DNA from: Candidatus Mycolicibacterium alkanivorans | Lineage (GTDB): Bacteria > Actinomycetota > Actinomycetes > Mycobacteriales > Mycobacteriaceae | Assembly (NCBI RefSeq): GCF_022760805.1 | Contig: NZ_JAIVFL010000001.1 | Coordinates: 3,162,001-3,226,000 of the forward strand | Reading direction: 5' to 3' | Length of the DNA: 64,000 bases | In this document: positions 1-9,821 of the stretch, in pieces | Position numbering within the stretch: position 1 is the stretch's first letter | How the letters are laid out: each line of letters opens with the position of its first letter | Position numbers and translations under genes: made by a program | Notes under the pieces: generated by a model | The model's input: the letters and a program-made list of their open reading frames with translations, nothing else | The model's database searches: none | Told to the model about the DNA's origin: nothing

Positions 1-90
1 CTCCGGCAGATCCAGCAGCAAGGTGCCGAACGGCCACCACACCCGGCGCACGGTCCACCGGACGTTGGTGGCGTCGCGGACCGACGCCAC
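1..90 (-). CDS. Small conserved hypothetical protein, N-terminal fragment
   Basis: The gene reads off the left edge of the window, so only 30 codons are visible. It opens with GTG two bases after the yebC stop. A GAGGA Shine-Dalgarno lies inside the end of yebC at a good spacing, so it is probably translated as the next gene of the same transcript. The visible peptide begins VASVRDATNVRWTVRRVWWP: basic, rich in Trp and Arg, with no signal peptide. It recalls small mycobacterial hypothetical proteins with a WTVRRRWWP-like core, but I cannot assign a function from so short a piece. Confidence 0.55.
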   Translation of the reverse strand, partial: MASVRDATNVRWTVRRVWWPFGTLLLDLPE

Positions 91-91
91 G

Positions 92-847
92 TCAGTCCTC
101 GTCGAGTTGCCCCGCGACGTCGTCGGGGATGTCGATGTTGGTGAAGACATCCTGGACGTCGTCACTGTCCTCCAGTGCGTCGACCAGCTTGAGCACCTTG
201 CGGGCCCCCTCGAGGTCGACCGGCACAGTCACCGACGGCTGGAAGCTGGCCTCGGCGGAGTCGTAGTCCATGCCGGCATCCTGCAGGGCGGTGCGCACCG
301 CCACCAGGTCACCGGGCTCGGAGACGATCTCGAAGCTGTCGCCGAGGTCGTTGACCTCCTCGGCACCGGCCTCCAGGACGGCCAGCAGCACGTCGTCCTC
401 GGTGAGGCCGTTCTTCTCCAGCGTGACCACACCCTTGCGGGAGAACAGGTAGGCCACCGAGCCGGGGTCGGCCATGTTGCCGCCGTTGCGGGTCATCGCG
501 ACACGGACCTCGCCGGCGGCGCGGTTGCGGTTGTCGGTCAGGCACTCCACCAGCACCGCCACCCCATTGGGGCCGTAGCCCTCGTAGGTGATGTTCTGCC
601 AGTCGGCGCCGCCGGCTTCCTCACCGGCGCCGCGCTTGCGGGCGCGCTCGATGTTGTCGTTGGGCACCGAGGACTTCTTTGCCTTCTGGATGGCGTCGTA
701 GAGAGTCGGGTTGCCGCCGGGGTCGCCGCCGCCGACGCGGGCCGCGACCTCGATGTTCTTGATCAACTTGGCGAACATCTTGCCGCGCTTCGCGTCGACG
801 ACGGCCTTCTTGTGCTTGGTGGTGGCCCATTTGGAATGGCCGCTCAT
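92..847 (-). CDS. yebC: YebC/TACO1-family protein
   Basis: The 251-residue product has the full family length. It begins with the near-invariant [20 protein letters not shown] and keeps the family signature around [20 protein letters not shown] (about residues 46-65) and the [16 protein letters not shown] stretch. Bacterial YebC proteins were long annotated as transcriptional regulators near ruvC; more recent work links the family to translation. The protein is cytoplasmic with an acidic C-terminus. It lies 78 bp downstream of pdxT on the same strand and directly upstream of a small gene running off the window. Identity is secure; the molecular role is from family knowledge only. Confidence 0.96.
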   Translation of the reverse strand: MSGHSKWATTKHKKAVVDAKRGKMFAKLIKNIEVAARVGGGDPGGNPTLYDAIQKAKKSSVPNDNIERARKRGAGEEAGGADWQNITYEGYGPNGVAVLVECLTDNRNRAAGEVRVAMTRNGGNMADPGSVAYLFSRKGVVTLEKNGLTEDDVLLAVLEAGAEEVNDLGDSFEIVSEPGDLVAVRTALQDAGMDYDSAEASFQPSVTVPVDLEGARKVLKLVDALEDSDDVQDVFTNIDIPDDVAGQLDED

Positions 848-925
848 CGTGGTACTTCCTCTTCCTTGCCGAATACCGCGCCGAAGCGTCGTGACCCGAC
901 GAGTCTACGTGCTGGGGAACTGGGG

Positions 926-1519
926 TCAGGCCGAGCCGGTGACGATGTCGACGAAAAGCGCGTGCACGCGACGGTCGCCGGTCATCTCGGGGTGGAACGC
1001 AGTGGCCAGCACGGCGCCGTGGCGCACCGCGACGATATGGTCGCCGGCGCGGGCCAGTACCTGCACGTCCGGCCCCACCCGCTCGACCCACGGTGCACGG
1101 ATGAAGACCGCGTGTGCGGGCCCGTCGAGCCCTTCGAACTCGATATCGCCCTCGAACGAGTCGACCTGGCGGCCGAAAGCGTTGCGCCGCACGGTCATAT
1201 CGATGGCGCGCAGCGACACGGCCTCGCGGCCGGGAGCGCCCGCGTCGAGAATCTCGCTGGCCAGCAGGATCATGCCGGCACACGAACCGTAGGCGGGCAT
1301 ACCGCCGGCCAGGCGTTCACGCAGGGGTTCGAGCAGGTCGAACTCGCGCAGCAGGTGGCTCATGGTCGTCGACTCCCCGCCGGGGATCACCAGCGCATCG
1401 ACGGCCTCGAGCTCACTGCGCCGGCGCACCGTCGGCGCCTCGGCACCGGCCTCGCGCAAAGCGGCCAGGTGCTCGCGGGTGTCGCCCTGCAGGGCCAGCA
1501 CACCGACCCGGACACTCAT
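926..1519 (-). CDS. pdxT: Pyridoxal 5'-phosphate synthase glutaminase subunit PdxT
   Basis: This 197-residue class I glutaminase hydrolyses glutamine and channels ammonia to PdxS for the DXP-independent synthesis of pyridoxal 5'-phosphate. The PdxT motifs are visible: VGVLALQGD at the N-terminus, [12 protein letters not shown], the nucleophile cysteine in [11 protein letters not shown], and the catalytic His/Glu in [10 protein letters not shown] near the C-terminus. I chose the ATG at 1519 rather than the longer reading frame. It gives the usual family start [13 protein letters not shown] and overlaps the tesB stop by four bases (ATGA), indicating translational coupling. Its partner pdxS lies upstream in the same operon with tesB between them. 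Confidence 0.97.
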   Translation of the reverse strand: MSVRVGVLALQGDTREHLAALREAGAEAPTVRRRSELEAVDALVIPGGESTTMSHLLREFDLLEPLRERLAGGMPAYGSCAGMILLASEILDAGAPGREAVSLRAIDMTVRRNAFGRQVDSFEGDIEFEGLDGPAHAVFIRAPWVERVGPDVQVLARAGDHIVAVRHGAVLATAFHPEMTGDRRVHALFVDIVTGSA

Positions 1520-2361
1520 GGCGTCGCGGGACAGCCGCGCCGGTAGCGGGTCAGTCCCTCCTGCATGACGGTCGCCACCATCTCGCCGCATCGGTTGAAG
1601 ATCCGGCCGTGGGTCAGCGCGCGGCCGCCGCACGCCGACGGCGAGGACTGGTCGTAGAGCAGCCATTCGTCGGCGCGCAACGGCCGCATGAACCACATCG
1701 CGTGATCCAGCGAGGCGACATCGAGGTGTTGGCGCACCTCGGCGTGATTCACCTGCGCTGAGCCGAGCAGGGTCAGATCACTCATGTACGCCAGCGCACA
1801 GATGTGCAGCACGTGGTCGTCGGGCAGCGGGTCCTTGTGCTTGAACCACACCTGCTGCTGGGAGGCCTTACCCGGAGTGATCGTCACCTGATCACGCGGG
1901 ACGATGCGGACATCCCACTCTTCGAACTGAGCGAACCCGGCGTCGTCGAACACCCCTCCCTTGGAGATGAAACCCGGCAGGTTGTCGGGCGGGGGCGCAT
2001 CGGGCATCTCGTCCTGGTGCTCGATACCGCTCTGGTCGGTCTGAAACGATGCCGACATCGAGAAGATCGTCTCACCGTGTTGGATCGCGTCGACCCGGCG
2101 GGTGACGAACGACCCACCGTCGCGCAGTCGCTCGACGAGGTAGACGGTGGGCTTGGTGGCGTCGCCGGGGCGCAGGAAGTAGCCGTGCAGGGAGTGCACT
2201 TGGAACTTGGGCTCCACGGTGCGCACCGCCGACACCAGCGATTGGCCTGCGACGTGACCGCCGAAAGTACGCTGCAGGAAACCGGATTCGGGGCTGAAGA
2301 CTCCACCGCGGTAGATGTTGACCTCGAGCTGCTCGAGGTCAAGTATCTCTTCGATCGCCAC
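1516..2361 (-). CDS. tesB: Acyl-CoA thioesterase II (TesB family)
   Basis: The 281-residue protein has two hotdog domains and should hydrolyse acyl-CoA esters to free acid and CoA in the cytoplasm. Family signatures are the N-terminal [11 protein letters not shown], the [13 protein letters not shown] helix, and the C-terminal hotdog with [20 protein letters not shown], whose Asp belongs to the Asp/Thr/Gln catalytic site. The conserved Gln is in MQEGL. The gene sits nine bases after pdxS and overlaps pdxT by four bases, so a lipid-metabolism enzyme is embedded in a vitamin B6 operon. As I recall, M. tuberculosis has the same order (tesB2). The chain-length preference cannot be read from the sequence. 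Confidence 0.94.
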   Translation of the reverse strand: MAIEEILDLEQLEVNIYRGGVFSPESGFLQRTFGGHVAGQSLVSAVRTVEPKFQVHSLHGYFLRPGDATKPTVYLVERLRDGGSFVTRRVDAIQHGETIFSMSASFQTDQSGIEHQDEMPDAPPPDNLPGFISKGGVFDDAGFAQFEEWDVRIVPRDQVTITPGKASQQQVWFKHKDPLPDDHVLHICALAYMSDLTLLGSAQVNHAEVRQHLDVASLDHAMWFMRPLRADEWLLYDQSSPSACGGRALTHGRIFNRCGEMVATVMQEGLTRYRRGCPATP

Positions 2362-2370
2362 CAGGTATGC

Positions 2371-3291
2371 CTACCAGCCGCGTTCAGCGAGTCGGTGCGG
2401 CTGCGCGATCTCCTCCACGTTGATTCCGACCATGGGTTCACCCAGCCCCCGCGACACCTTCGCCAGTGCATCGGGATCGTCGTAGAAGGTGGTGGCCTTG
2501 ACGATGGCGGCCGCGCGCTGCGCGGGGCTGCCGGACTTGAAGATCCCGGAGCCGACGAACACACCCTCGGCGCCGAGCTGCATCATCATCGCGGCGTCGG
2601 CCGGGGTCGCGATGCCGCCGGCGGTGAACAGTGTGACCGGCAGCTTGCCGGCCCGGGCCACCTCGACCACCAGGTCGTAAGGCGCCTGCAGTTCCTTGGC
2701 CGCGACGTAGAGCTCGTCCTCCGACAGCGAGGACAACCGCCGGATCTCGCCGGCGATGGTGCGCATGTGGGTGGTGGCGTTGGACACGTCGCCGGTGCCG
2801 GCCTCACCCTTGGAGCGGATCATGGCCGCGCCTTCGGTGATCCGGCGCAGGGCCTCGCCGAGGTTGGTGGCGCCGCACACGAACGGCACGGTGAACTTCC
2901 ACTTGTCGATGTGGTGGGTGTAGTCGGCGGGGGTGAGCACCTCGGACTCGTCGACGTAGTCGACGCCCAGGCTCTGCAGGATCTGCGCCTCCACGAAGTG
3001 GCCGATGCGGGCCTTTGCCATCACCGGGATGGTGACCGCCTCGATGATGCCCTCGATCAGGTCGGGATCGCTCATCCGCGCCACGCCGCCCTGGGCGCGA
3101 ATGTCGGCGGGGACGCGCTCGAGGGCCATGACGGCGACGGCGCCGGCACCTTCAGCGATGCGCGCCTGTTCGGGGGTGACGACGTCCATGATCACGCCGC
3201 CCTTGAGCATCTCGGCCATGCCGCGCTTGACCCGGACCGTACCGGTCTGCGCGGGGCTGGCCGAGCCGTTACGTTCAGCTGCGGTTTCCAC
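2371..3291 (-). CDS. pdxS: Pyridoxal 5'-phosphate synthase lyase subunit PdxS
   Basis: PdxS condenses ribose 5-phosphate, glyceraldehyde 3-phosphate and PdxT-derived ammonia into pyridoxal 5'-phosphate. The 306-residue TIM-barrel protein is full length and highly conserved. The Lys that forms the ribose-phosphate Schiff base is in VMAKARIGH (Lys93), and the second catalytic Lys is in [13 protein letters not shown] (Lys161). The phosphate-binding loop lies around [17 protein letters not shown]. Translation starts at a GTG at 3291 preceded by an AAGGGA ribosome-binding site. The 57-bp gap upstream to the Nudix-fusion gene could hold a promoter for pdxS-tesB-pdxT. Confidence 0.98.
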   Translation of the reverse strand: METAAERNGSASPAQTGTVRVKRGMAEMLKGGVIMDVVTPEQARIAEGAGAVAVMALERVPADIRAQGGVARMSDPDLIEGIIEAVTIPVMAKARIGHFVEAQILQSLGVDYVDESEVLTPADYTHHIDKWKFTVPFVCGATNLGEALRRITEGAAMIRSKGEAGTGDVSNATTHMRTIAGEIRRLSSLSEDELYVAAKELQAPYDLVVEVARAGKLPVTLFTAGGIATPADAAMMMQLGAEGVFVGSGIFKSGSPAQRAAAIVKATTFYDDPDALAKVSRGLGEPMVGINVEEIAQPHRLAERGW

Positions 3292-3348
3292 TGTCGGTCC
3301 CTTCTATTGATACGGATCCAGTGTAATGGGGAGCTCCCGAGACCCCCG

Positions 3349-4386
3349 TCAGCGGATCGGATGCAGCTCGGCGCGCCGGACCCCGCCGTCAGCCATTGAT
3401 TTGGCCTCGGCGAGAAGCTCGCCGAGTTGGAGGGGATACACCGTCTCGCCGGCGTCGGCCAGTTCGGCGATGGTGGCCGCGTCACACCAGCGGTGGCCGT
3501 GAATGTAGCGAAGTTCCAACTCGGTTCGGCCATCCGCCGTCGGCTCGAACCTGCCGGTGCGGTGGATGAAGTAGAACTCCTGGCTCTGGATGACGGTGCC
3601 GTTGAAGTCGATGACCGAGTCGCGCCGCCACACCGGACCCACCATCTGGGCCGGTCCCACCCGCAGGCCGGTCTCCTCGGCGATCTCGCGCACCGCCGTG
3701 TCGACGAGCCGCTCACCCGGGTGGGCCTGCCCGCCCACGGTGAACCACCACCGCGGCGCGTTGCCGTCGGTGACGGCCGGGTCGGATCCGCAGAACAGCA
3801 ACACCGCACCGTCGTCGTCGAGCAGCACCACCCGCGCGGAGGTTCGGCGGTCCACCAGACCCTCGTCGGTGGGTGCCACCGCAGGATCGGCGCGTTCGGC
3901 GATCTCGAAATAACTTGGCAGTGGCGCGGTTCCGCCCAGGCGCAGCCAGCGCACCGGACGCCGGTCCCGCAATGCCAAGGTGTCGCGCACCGCGTCGTTG
4001 TGGAACCGGCGGGCCAGCAGCACGCGGGCTTCCGCGTCGGCCAACTCTGCCGCCAGGGCCACCGGGATCGCGTTGGGATCCACCCGCGCCAGCGCAGCCG
4101 ACAGCTCGTTCTCGGCGGCTTCACGGTTGGCCCTCGGCGCACGCTCGGCGGCGTCGGCCAGCGCCACCAGCCTTCTGCCCTCCGGGCGGTCCCGGTAGGC
4201 GTCGGCCGCCACCGCGCGGGCCACCACCGCACGGCGGGCCAGCGCCCCGTCGAGTGCCTGCCAGGACAGGTCATAGCGGACGTGGAGACGATCCAGCCGG
4301 GTGGCTGTCTGGTAGGCCCAGAAGCCGATCAACAGCAGGACGACGACCAGAACCCCGGTCAGAGACCAGTACAACGGACCCGACAT
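3349..4386 (-). CDS. Membrane-anchored LemA-like/Nudix hydrolase fusion
   Basis: The 345-residue protein joins two modules. Residues 1-27 form a single membrane anchor (WSLTGVLVVVLLLIGFWAY), followed by a helical LemA-like region to about residue 140. The C-terminal half is a Nudix domain with a complete Nudix box: GGQAHPGE, then REIAEETGL. That box normally binds Mg2+ and hydrolyses nucleoside diphosphates linked to another moiety. The domain should face the cytoplasm next to the membrane. Its ATG shares one base with the pimA stop (TAATG), placing it at the end of the PIM synthesis operon. As I recall, Rv2609c has the same layout. The substrate is unknown; a nucleotide-sugar or CDP-lipid by-product is only a guess from context. 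Confidence 0.88.
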   Translation of the reverse strand: MSGPLYWSLTGVLVVVLLLIGFWAYQTATRLDRLHVRYDLSWQALDGALARRAVVARAVAADAYRDRPEGRRLVALADAAERAPRANREAAENELSAALARVDPNAIPVALAAELADAEARVLLARRFHNDAVRDTLALRDRRPVRWLRLGGTAPLPSYFEIAERADPAVAPTDEGLVDRRTSARVVLLDDDGAVLLFCGSDPAVTDGNAPRWWFTVGGQAHPGERLVDTAVREIAEETGLRVGPAQMVGPVWRRDSVIDFNGTVIQSQEFYFIHRTGRFEPTADGRTELELRYIHGHRWCDAATIAELADAGETVYPLQLGELLAEAKSMADGGVRRAELHPIR

Positions 4387-5510
4387 TAGCTGGCCACCTG
4401 AACCTTGACGCCGGCCCCGGCGACCGTCTCGTAAACCCGCATCATCTGGTCGGCCACCACCGACCAGTCATACCGGCGCACGGCAACTTTGGCGGCCTCG
4501 ACGTAGCGGGTGCGCAGCTTGTCGTCGTCGAGAACGGCGACCAAAGCCTCGGCGAGTGCGTCCGAGTCGTCAACGGGCACCAGCCGCCCGGCCCTGCCGT
4601 CGAGCAGCACCCGGCGGAACGCGTCGAGATCGCTGGCGACCACCGGGGTGCCCGCAGCCATCGCCTCCACCAGCACGATGCCGAAGCTCTCGCCGCCGAT
4701 GTTCGGGGCGCAGTACACGTCGGCGCTGCGCATGGCCGAGGCCTTCGTGGCGTCGTCGACCTGCCCCAGGAAGCGCAGATGGCCGGCCAGCGCGCCGGCC
4801 TTCTCCCGAAGCTCCTGCTCGTCGCCGCGGCCGACGATCAGGATCTCGATGTCGGCGAACCGCTTCACCAGCGCAGGCAGCGCACCCAGCAGCACCGCCA
4901 TCCCCTTGCGCGGTTCGTCGTAGCGGCCGAGGAACAGCACCGACCGGCCGGGCCGGGGATAACCGTCGAGGCGGGGCGCCTCGGCGAACGAGGCCACGTC
5001 GACTCCATTGGGAATCTCGACAGCGTCTGATCCCAGCGCCTCCATCTGCCAGCGGCGCGCCAGGTCGGACACGGCGATGCGGCCGACGATCTTCTCGTGG
5101 TAGGGGCGCAGAATGCCCTGAAACACGCTGAGTGTCAACGACTTCGTGGTCGAGGTGTGAAACGTCGCGACGATCGGGCCCTCGGCTGCCTGCAACGCCA
5201 GCATCGACAGGCTGGGCGCATTGGGCTCGTGCAGGTGCAGGACGTCGAACTCGCCCTGCGCCAGCCATTTCTTGACCTTGCGGTGGGTGGCCGGCCCGAA
5301 CCGCAGCCGGGCCACCGAGCCGTTGTACGGGATCGGTACGGCCCTGCCGCCGGAGACGACGTAGTCGGGTAGTTCGACGTGCGGGGAGGCCGGCGCGAGC
5401 ACGCTGACCTCGTGCCCGCGCTCCCGCATCACCTCGGCGAGTTGCAACACGTGCGACTGCACCCCGCCGGGCACGTCGAACGAATACGGGCACACCATGC
5501 CGATCCGCAT
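4386..5510 (-). CDS. pimA: Phosphatidyl-myo-inositol mannosyltransferase PimA
   Basis: PimA transfers mannose from GDP-mannose to the 2-position of phosphatidylinositol at the inner face of the plasma membrane, the first committed step of PIM, LM and LAM synthesis. The 374-residue GT4 protein starts MRIGMVCPYSFDVPGGVQSH, with the GGV loop. It contains the donor-binding GRYDEPRKG stretch and the E-x7-E region ESFGIVLVEAMAAGTPVV. I chose the ATG at 5510 because it matches the family start and shares one base with the patA stop (TGATG). It lies between patA and the Nudix fusion, so successive enzymes of the pathway are translated together. Confidence 0.97.
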   Translation of the reverse strand: MRIGMVCPYSFDVPGGVQSHVLQLAEVMRERGHEVSVLAPASPHVELPDYVVSGGRAVPIPYNGSVARLRFGPATHRKVKKWLAQGEFDVLHLHEPNAPSLSMLALQAAEGPIVATFHTSTTKSLTLSVFQGILRPYHEKIVGRIAVSDLARRWQMEALGSDAVEIPNGVDVASFAEAPRLDGYPRPGRSVLFLGRYDEPRKGMAVLLGALPALVKRFADIEILIVGRGDEQELREKAGALAGHLRFLGQVDDATKASAMRSADVYCAPNIGGESFGIVLVEAMAAGTPVVASDLDAFRRVLLDGRAGRLVPVDDSDALAEALVAVLDDDKLRTRYVEAAKVAVRRYDWSVVADQMMRVYETVAGAGVKVQVAS

Positions 5511-6469
5511 CAGCGGGTGCCATCCCCCTGTATTCGTGCGCGCCGCTCCTCGGACAAGTCGGCCAGCCACTGCGGCTGGAGCATGTGCCAGTCCTCGGGG
5601 TGGGCCGCGATGTTCTTTCCGAACTGGTCGGCCAGCGCCTGTGTGATGACGCCGACGTCGCCGCTCGAGCAGTCCAGCGCCGGGAACAGGCGCACGACGC
5701 AGTCTTCACCGCGGTAGTAGACGTGCGCGGGCAACAGCGCGGCGCCGGTCTCGATCGCCAGCCTGGCCGGGCCGGCCGGCATTCTCGTCGGCTGCCCGAA
5801 AAGGTCCACTTGCACACCGGATTTCGTGAGATCACGCTCGGCCATCAGACACACCGCCCGGTTGGCACGCAGCCGCTCGGCGAGCACCTCTATCGGCGGC
5901 CGCTCGCCTCCGTTGAGCGGCAGCACCTCGAACCCGAGGCTTTCGCGGTAGTCCAGGAACCGACGGTAGAGGGACTCCGGCTTAAGGCGCTCGGCGACGG
6001 TGGTGAAGGTGCCGCTGTGGTGGACCAGCCACACCCCGGCCATGTCCCAGTTGCCGCTGTGCGGAAGGGCCAGGATGACGCCCCGGCCCGCCGCGTAGGC
6101 GGCGTCGACGTTCTCCTTGCCGATGATCACCTCGTCGAGGCGGCGCGCGAGAGCTTGCAGATCGAGCGTCGGCAACCGGAACGCCTCCCGCCAATATCGC
6201 GCGTAAGAGGCCAGCGAAGCGCGAATCAGTGAGTCCGGCACCTCGGCGGGCGTAGTGGCGATCACCCGGGCCAGGTTCTTGCGCAGCTGCTCGGGACCGC
6301 CACCCAGCGCCGCGAAGCGAGCACCGGCACCGAAAGCGTTGCGCGCCAAGAACTCCGGCATGGCCCGGACCAGGCGCCAGCCCACGGCGTAGCTCAGGTC
6401 GGCGAGGCTGTCCCTGGACGGAAACCGCTTGCGGCCCGCCGCCAACAGTCCCGCTGGAGCGGCGATCAC
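5510..6469 (-). CDS. patA: Phosphatidylinositol mannoside acyltransferase PatA
   Basis: This membrane-associated acyltransferase, related to HtrB/LpxL, transfers a fatty acyl chain from acyl-CoA to the mannose residue of PIM1/PIM2. The 319-residue sequence has the H-x4-D motif in ALPHSGNWDMAG and the MAERDL block that carries the conserved Glu. The start is a GTG at 6469 that overlaps the pgsA stop as GTGA, giving VIAAPAGLLAAGRKRF; the frame is open further upstream but that is inside pgsA. It sits between pgsA (makes the lipid) and pimA (adds the first mannose), matching its place in the pathway. Confidence 0.95.
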   Translation of the reverse strand: MIAAPAGLLAAGRKRFPSRDSLADLSYAVGWRLVRAMPEFLARNAFGAGARFAALGGGPEQLRKNLARVIATTPAEVPDSLIRASLASYARYWREAFRLPTLDLQALARRLDEVIIGKENVDAAYAAGRGVILALPHSGNWDMAGVWLVHHSGTFTTVAERLKPESLYRRFLDYRESLGFEVLPLNGGERPPIEVLAERLRANRAVCLMAERDLTKSGVQVDLFGQPTRMPAGPARLAIETGAALLPAHVYYRGEDCVVRLFPALDCSSGDVGVITQALADQFGKNIAAHPEDWHMLQPQWLADLSEERRARIQGDGTR

Positions 6470-7140
6470 TGCCCGGCACTCCCCTGATCGGCCGCAGGCT
6501 GGCCGGCCGGGTCGATCTTGTCCGTCGCGCCCGGCGAACTGCGCACGTTGTGCACCCGCTGACCCACGGTGACCAGGCTCGCCACCGCGAGCAACCACAT
6601 CGCGATGTGCAGCAGGATCGGCAGGGAGAAGAACGGCAGGTCCGAGAACCCGGCGCCGACCAGCACGATGGTCAGCCGCTCCGGACGCTCGATGAGCCCG
6701 CCGCCGCCTTCCAGGCCACTGGCCTCGGCACGGGCCTTGATGTAGGAGATCACCTGCGAGGTCACCAGACAGATCAGCGTGGCCACCATCAACGACGAGC
6801 TGTGCAGACCGAATGCCGCCCACCACAGCAGGCCGCAGAACACCGCCCCGTCGCTGATCCGGTCGCAGGTGGCGTCGAGTACCGCACCGAACCGGGTGCC
6901 ACCGCCGCGCTGGCGCGCCATCGCCCCGTCGAGCATGTCGGCGAGCACGAAGAAACAGACCGCCACCGCGCCCCACCACAGCTGCCCGATCGGGAACAGC
7001 GTCAGTGCGGCCAGCACCGAGCCCGCGGTACCGACGATGGTGACGATGTCCGGGGTCAACCCGATCTTGAGCGCGGCCTTGGCAACCGGCGTGCTGAGTT
7101 TGGTGTACGCCGCGCGGGTCATCAGGTAGAAATCACTCAC
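6466..7140 (-). CDS. pgsA: Phosphatidylinositol phosphate synthase (CDP-alcohol phosphotransferase)
   Basis: The enzyme joins CDP-diacylglycerol and inositol 1-phosphate to give phosphatidylinositol phosphate, the lipid precursor of PIMs. The CDP-alcohol phosphotransferase signature is complete: LADMLDGAMARQRGGGTRFG followed by AVLDATCDR, containing all four metal-binding Asp residues. About six hydrophobic helices can be seen. I chose the GTG at 7140 ([12 protein letters not shown]), which overlaps the HIT gene stop as GTGA, the coupling type used throughout this operon. An ATG at 7155 is also possible. The C-terminus (residues about 205-224) is a polar tail. Confidence 0.95.
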   Translation of the reverse strand: MSDFYLMTRAAYTKLSTPVAKAALKIGLTPDIVTIVGTAGSVLAALTLFPIGQLWWGAVAVCFFVLADMLDGAMARQRGGGTRFGAVLDATCDRISDGAVFCGLLWWAAFGLHSSSLMVATLICLVTSQVISYIKARAEASGLEGGGGLIERPERLTIVLVGAGFSDLPFFSLPILLHIAMWLLAVASLVTVGQRVHNVRSSPGATDKIDPAGQPAADQGSAGQ

Positions 7141-7691
7141 GGCTGGTTGACCCACTCGCCGGAGAGCAGCTTGCGGGTGTCACGCAGCAGCTGCGGAATG
7201 ACCTTGGTTTCACCGACGATGGTGATGAAGTTGGCGTCACCGGACCACCGCGGCACCACGTGCATGTGCAGATGCTCGGCCAGCGAGCCACCGGCCGACT
7301 TACCGAGGTTGAGCCCCACATTGAAACCGTCGGGGTTCGAGACGGCCTTGATCACCCGAATCGCCTTCTGGACGAACGCCATCAGCTCGGAGCTCTCGGC
7401 CTCGGTGAGGTCCTCCAACTCCGAGACCTGCCGGTAGGGCACCACCATGAGATGACCGGGGTTGTATGGGTAGAGGTTGAGCACCGCGTACACCTGCTCG
7501 CCGCGGGCGACCACCAGGCCGTCCTCATCGGGCAGGGTGGGGATGTCGGTGAAGGGCCGTGACGGCACCGACGACTTCTTCTGTGCGGGGACCTCGACGA
7601 TGTAGCTCATGCGGTGCGGGGTCCACAACCGCTGCAGCCGGTCCGGGTCCCCCACTCCCCGGTCGGTCAAGGAGTCCCGTTCGTCAGTCAC
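7137..7691 (-). CDS. HIT-family nucleotide hydrolase/phosphorylase
   Basis: The 184-residue histidine-triad protein carries the active-site motif [10 protein letters not shown] (His140, 142, 144). It resembles the Ap4A phosphorylase-type HIT proteins of actinobacteria, which cleave diadenosine polyphosphates or AMP conjugates. Residues 1-30 are a polar extension before the fold. Its start overlaps the thrS stop by eight bases and its end overlaps pgsA, so it is locked between a tRNA synthetase and the PIM enzymes. Aminoacyl-tRNA synthetases produce Ap4A as a side product, which could explain the pairing with thrS; that link is inference. Confidence 0.92.
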   Translation of the reverse strand: MTDERDSLTDRGVGDPDRLQRLWTPHRMSYIVEVPAQKKSSVPSRPFTDIPTLPDEDGLVVARGEQVYAVLNLYPYNPGHLMVVPYRQVSELEDLTEAESSELMAFVQKAIRVIKAVSNPDGFNVGLNLGKSAGGSLAEHLHMHVVPRWSGDANFITIVGETKVIPQLLRDTRKLLSGEWVNQP

Positions 7692-9735
7692 CGTCGACCT
7701 TCACCACTTCCGTCGAGGGGACGGCATTCTGGCGGTCGGCGATCCACTTGAGGATTGTGGCCACCGCCTGCTGACGGGGTACACCGTTGATCTGGCCGCG
7801 GTCACCGAAGCGGAACGACACGGCCCCCGCCTCCACGTCGCGGTCGCCCGCGAGCACCATGAACGGCACCTTCTGGTTGGTGTGGTTGACGATCTTCTTG
7901 GCCATCCGGTCGTCGCTGGCGTCGACCTCCACCCGCACGCCGTGCGATCTGAGCTCGGCGGCGAGGTCATGCAGGTAAGGCACGTGGCCGTCGGCGACCG
8001 GGATGCCCACCACCTGCACCGGGGCCAGCCACGCCGGGAAGGCGCCGGCGTAGTGCTCGGTCAGGATGCCGAAGAACCGCTCGATGGACCCGAACAGCGC
8101 GCGGTGGATCAGCACCGGCCGCATGCGGGTGCCGTCGGCGGCGGTGTACTCCAGCTCGAAACGGTCGGGCATGTTGAAGTCGAGCTGGATCGTCGACATC
8201 TGCCAGCTACGGCCGAGCGCGTCGCGCACCTGAACCGAGATCTTCGGCCCGTAGAACGCCGCCCCGCCCGGGTCGGGCACCAGATGCAGGCCGGAGGCCT
8301 CGGCGACCTCCCGCAGCGTCTCGGTGGCCTCCTCCCACACCTCGTCGGAGCCGACGTACTTGTCCGGGTCCTTGGTCGAGAGCTCCAGATAGAAGTCGTC
8401 GAGGCCGTAGTCGGACAGCAGGTGTAGCACGAACCGCAGCAGCGAGGCCAGCTCGTCGCGCATCTGCTCACGGGTGCAGTAGATGTGCGAGTCGTCCTGG
8501 GTCATACCGCGCACCCGCGTCAGGCCGTGGACGACGCCGGACTTCTCGTAGCGGTACACCGTGCCGAACTCGAAGAGCCGCAACGGAAGTTCGCGATACG
8601 AACGCCCCCGCGACCGGAAGATCAGATGGTGCATCGGGCAGTTCATCGGCTTGAGGTAGTAGTCCTGCCCTGGCTTGCGCAGCGCGCCGTTCTCGTCGAA
8701 CTCGGCGTCGATGTGCATGGGCGGGAACATGCCGTCGGCGTACCACTCCAGGTGACCGGAGGTGATGTACAGCTGCTCCTTGGTGACGTGCGGGGTGTTG
8801 ACGAACTCGTAGCCGGCCTCGATGTGCTTACGCCGCGAATACTCCTCCAGCTCGCGGCGCACGATGCCACCCTTGGGGTGGAAAACCGGTAGGCCCGAAC
8901 CGAGTTCGTCGGGGAAGCTGAATAGGTCGAGTTCCACACCGAGCTTGCGGTGGTCGCGACGCTGCGCCTCCTCCAGCAGCTCGAGGTGACGGTCCAAGGC
9001 CCCCTGGGACTCCCACGCCGTGCCGTAGATGCGCTGCAGGCTGGCGTTGTTCTGGTCACCGCGCCAGTAGGCCGCCGAGCTTCGGGTCAGCTTGAACGCG
9101 GGAATGTACTTGGTGGTGGGGATGTGCGGCCCACGGCACAGATCGCCCCAAACCCGTTCCCGCGTACGGGGATTGAGGTTGTCGTAGGCGGTCAGCTCAT
9201 CACCGCCGACCTCCATGATGTCGGCGTCGCCGGACTTGTCGTCGACGAGCTCGAGCTTGTATGGCTCAGCGGCCAGTTCGCGGCGCGCTTCGTCCTTGGA
9301 CTCGTAGACCCGCCGGGAGAACAGCTGGCCTTCCTTGACGATGGCGCGCATCCGCTTCTCGAGCTTCTCCAGATCCTCGGGAGTGAATGCCTCGGGCACG
9401 TCGAAGTCGTAGTAGAAGCCGTCGGTGATGGGCGGACCGATGCCGAGCTTGGCCTGCGGGAAGAGCTCCTGCACGGCCTGGGCCAACACATGGGCCGCGG
9501 AGTGGCGGATGACGCTGCGGCCCTCGTCGGTGTTGGCGGCCACCGGAACCACCTCGGCGTCGGTGTCCGGGGTCCAGTTGAGGTCGCGCAGTTTGCCGTC
9601 GCCGTCGCGCACCACCACGATGGCGTCGGGTTCGCCGCGCCCCGGCAGGCCCGCGTCGCGCACGGCGGAGCCCGCGGTAGTCCCGGCAAGAACCCGGATC
9701 GGGGCTGCTGGGGCGGTGGTCGCGGGGGCGCTCAT
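7684..9735 (-). CDS. thrS: Threonyl-tRNA synthetase
   Basis: ThrRS charges tRNA-Thr with threonine using ATP. The 683-residue protein has the usual order: an N-terminal TGS-like region, the editing domain with [11 protein letters not shown] (about residue 80) and its Zn-type Cys/His motif ([11 protein letters not shown]), the class II catalytic core and the anticodon-binding domain. The core shows [13 protein letters not shown], with the Cys that binds the catalytic Zn, and the [13 protein letters not shown] motif. I chose the ATG at 9735 ([12 protein letters not shown]); the frame stays open upstream but is not conserved-looking there. No T-box leader was recognised. It is the first gene of the thrS-HIT-pgsA-patA-pimA-Nudix operon. 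Confidence 0.98.
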   Translation of the reverse strand: MSAPATTAPAAPIRVLAGTTAGSAVRDAGLPGRGEPDAIVVVRDGDGKLRDLNWTPDTDAEVVPVAANTDEGRSVIRHSAAHVLAQAVQELFPQAKLGIGPPITDGFYYDFDVPEAFTPEDLEKLEKRMRAIVKEGQLFSRRVYESKDEARRELAAEPYKLELVDDKSGDADIMEVGGDELTAYDNLNPRTRERVWGDLCRGPHIPTTKYIPAFKLTRSSAAYWRGDQNNASLQRIYGTAWESQGALDRHLELLEEAQRRDHRKLGVELDLFSFPDELGSGLPVFHPKGGIVRRELEEYSRRKHIEAGYEFVNTPHVTKEQLYITSGHLEWYADGMFPPMHIDAEFDENGALRKPGQDYYLKPMNCPMHHLIFRSRGRSYRELPLRLFEFGTVYRYEKSGVVHGLTRVRGMTQDDSHIYCTREQMRDELASLLRFVLHLLSDYGLDDFYLELSTKDPDKYVGSDEVWEEATETLREVAEASGLHLVPDPGGAAFYGPKISVQVRDALGRSWQMSTIQLDFNMPDRFELEYTAADGTRMRPVLIHRALFGSIERFFGILTEHYAGAFPAWLAPVQVVGIPVADGHVPYLHDLAAELRSHGVRVEVDASDDRMAKKIVNHTNQKVPFMVLAGDRDVEAGAVSFRFGDRGQINGVPRQQAVATILKWIADRQNAVPSTEVVKVDGD

Positions 9736-9821
9736 CACGGGATCTCTTTCGGTTGACTCAGGACACTGCGGACCGCCGCGACGTCTCGCGGTCAATCGCG
9801 ACCATGCTATCGGGGTGCTGA

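Noticed and set aside
23-1546. 507-codon open frame antisense to yebC and pdxT
   Set aside because: High-GC shadow frame; low-complexity Gly/Val/His composition, no start signal, and both underlying minus-strand genes are well-known proteins.
9736-9821. T-box leader in front of thrS
   Set aside because: Only 86 bp are available and no specifier stem or conserved T-box sequence is visible.
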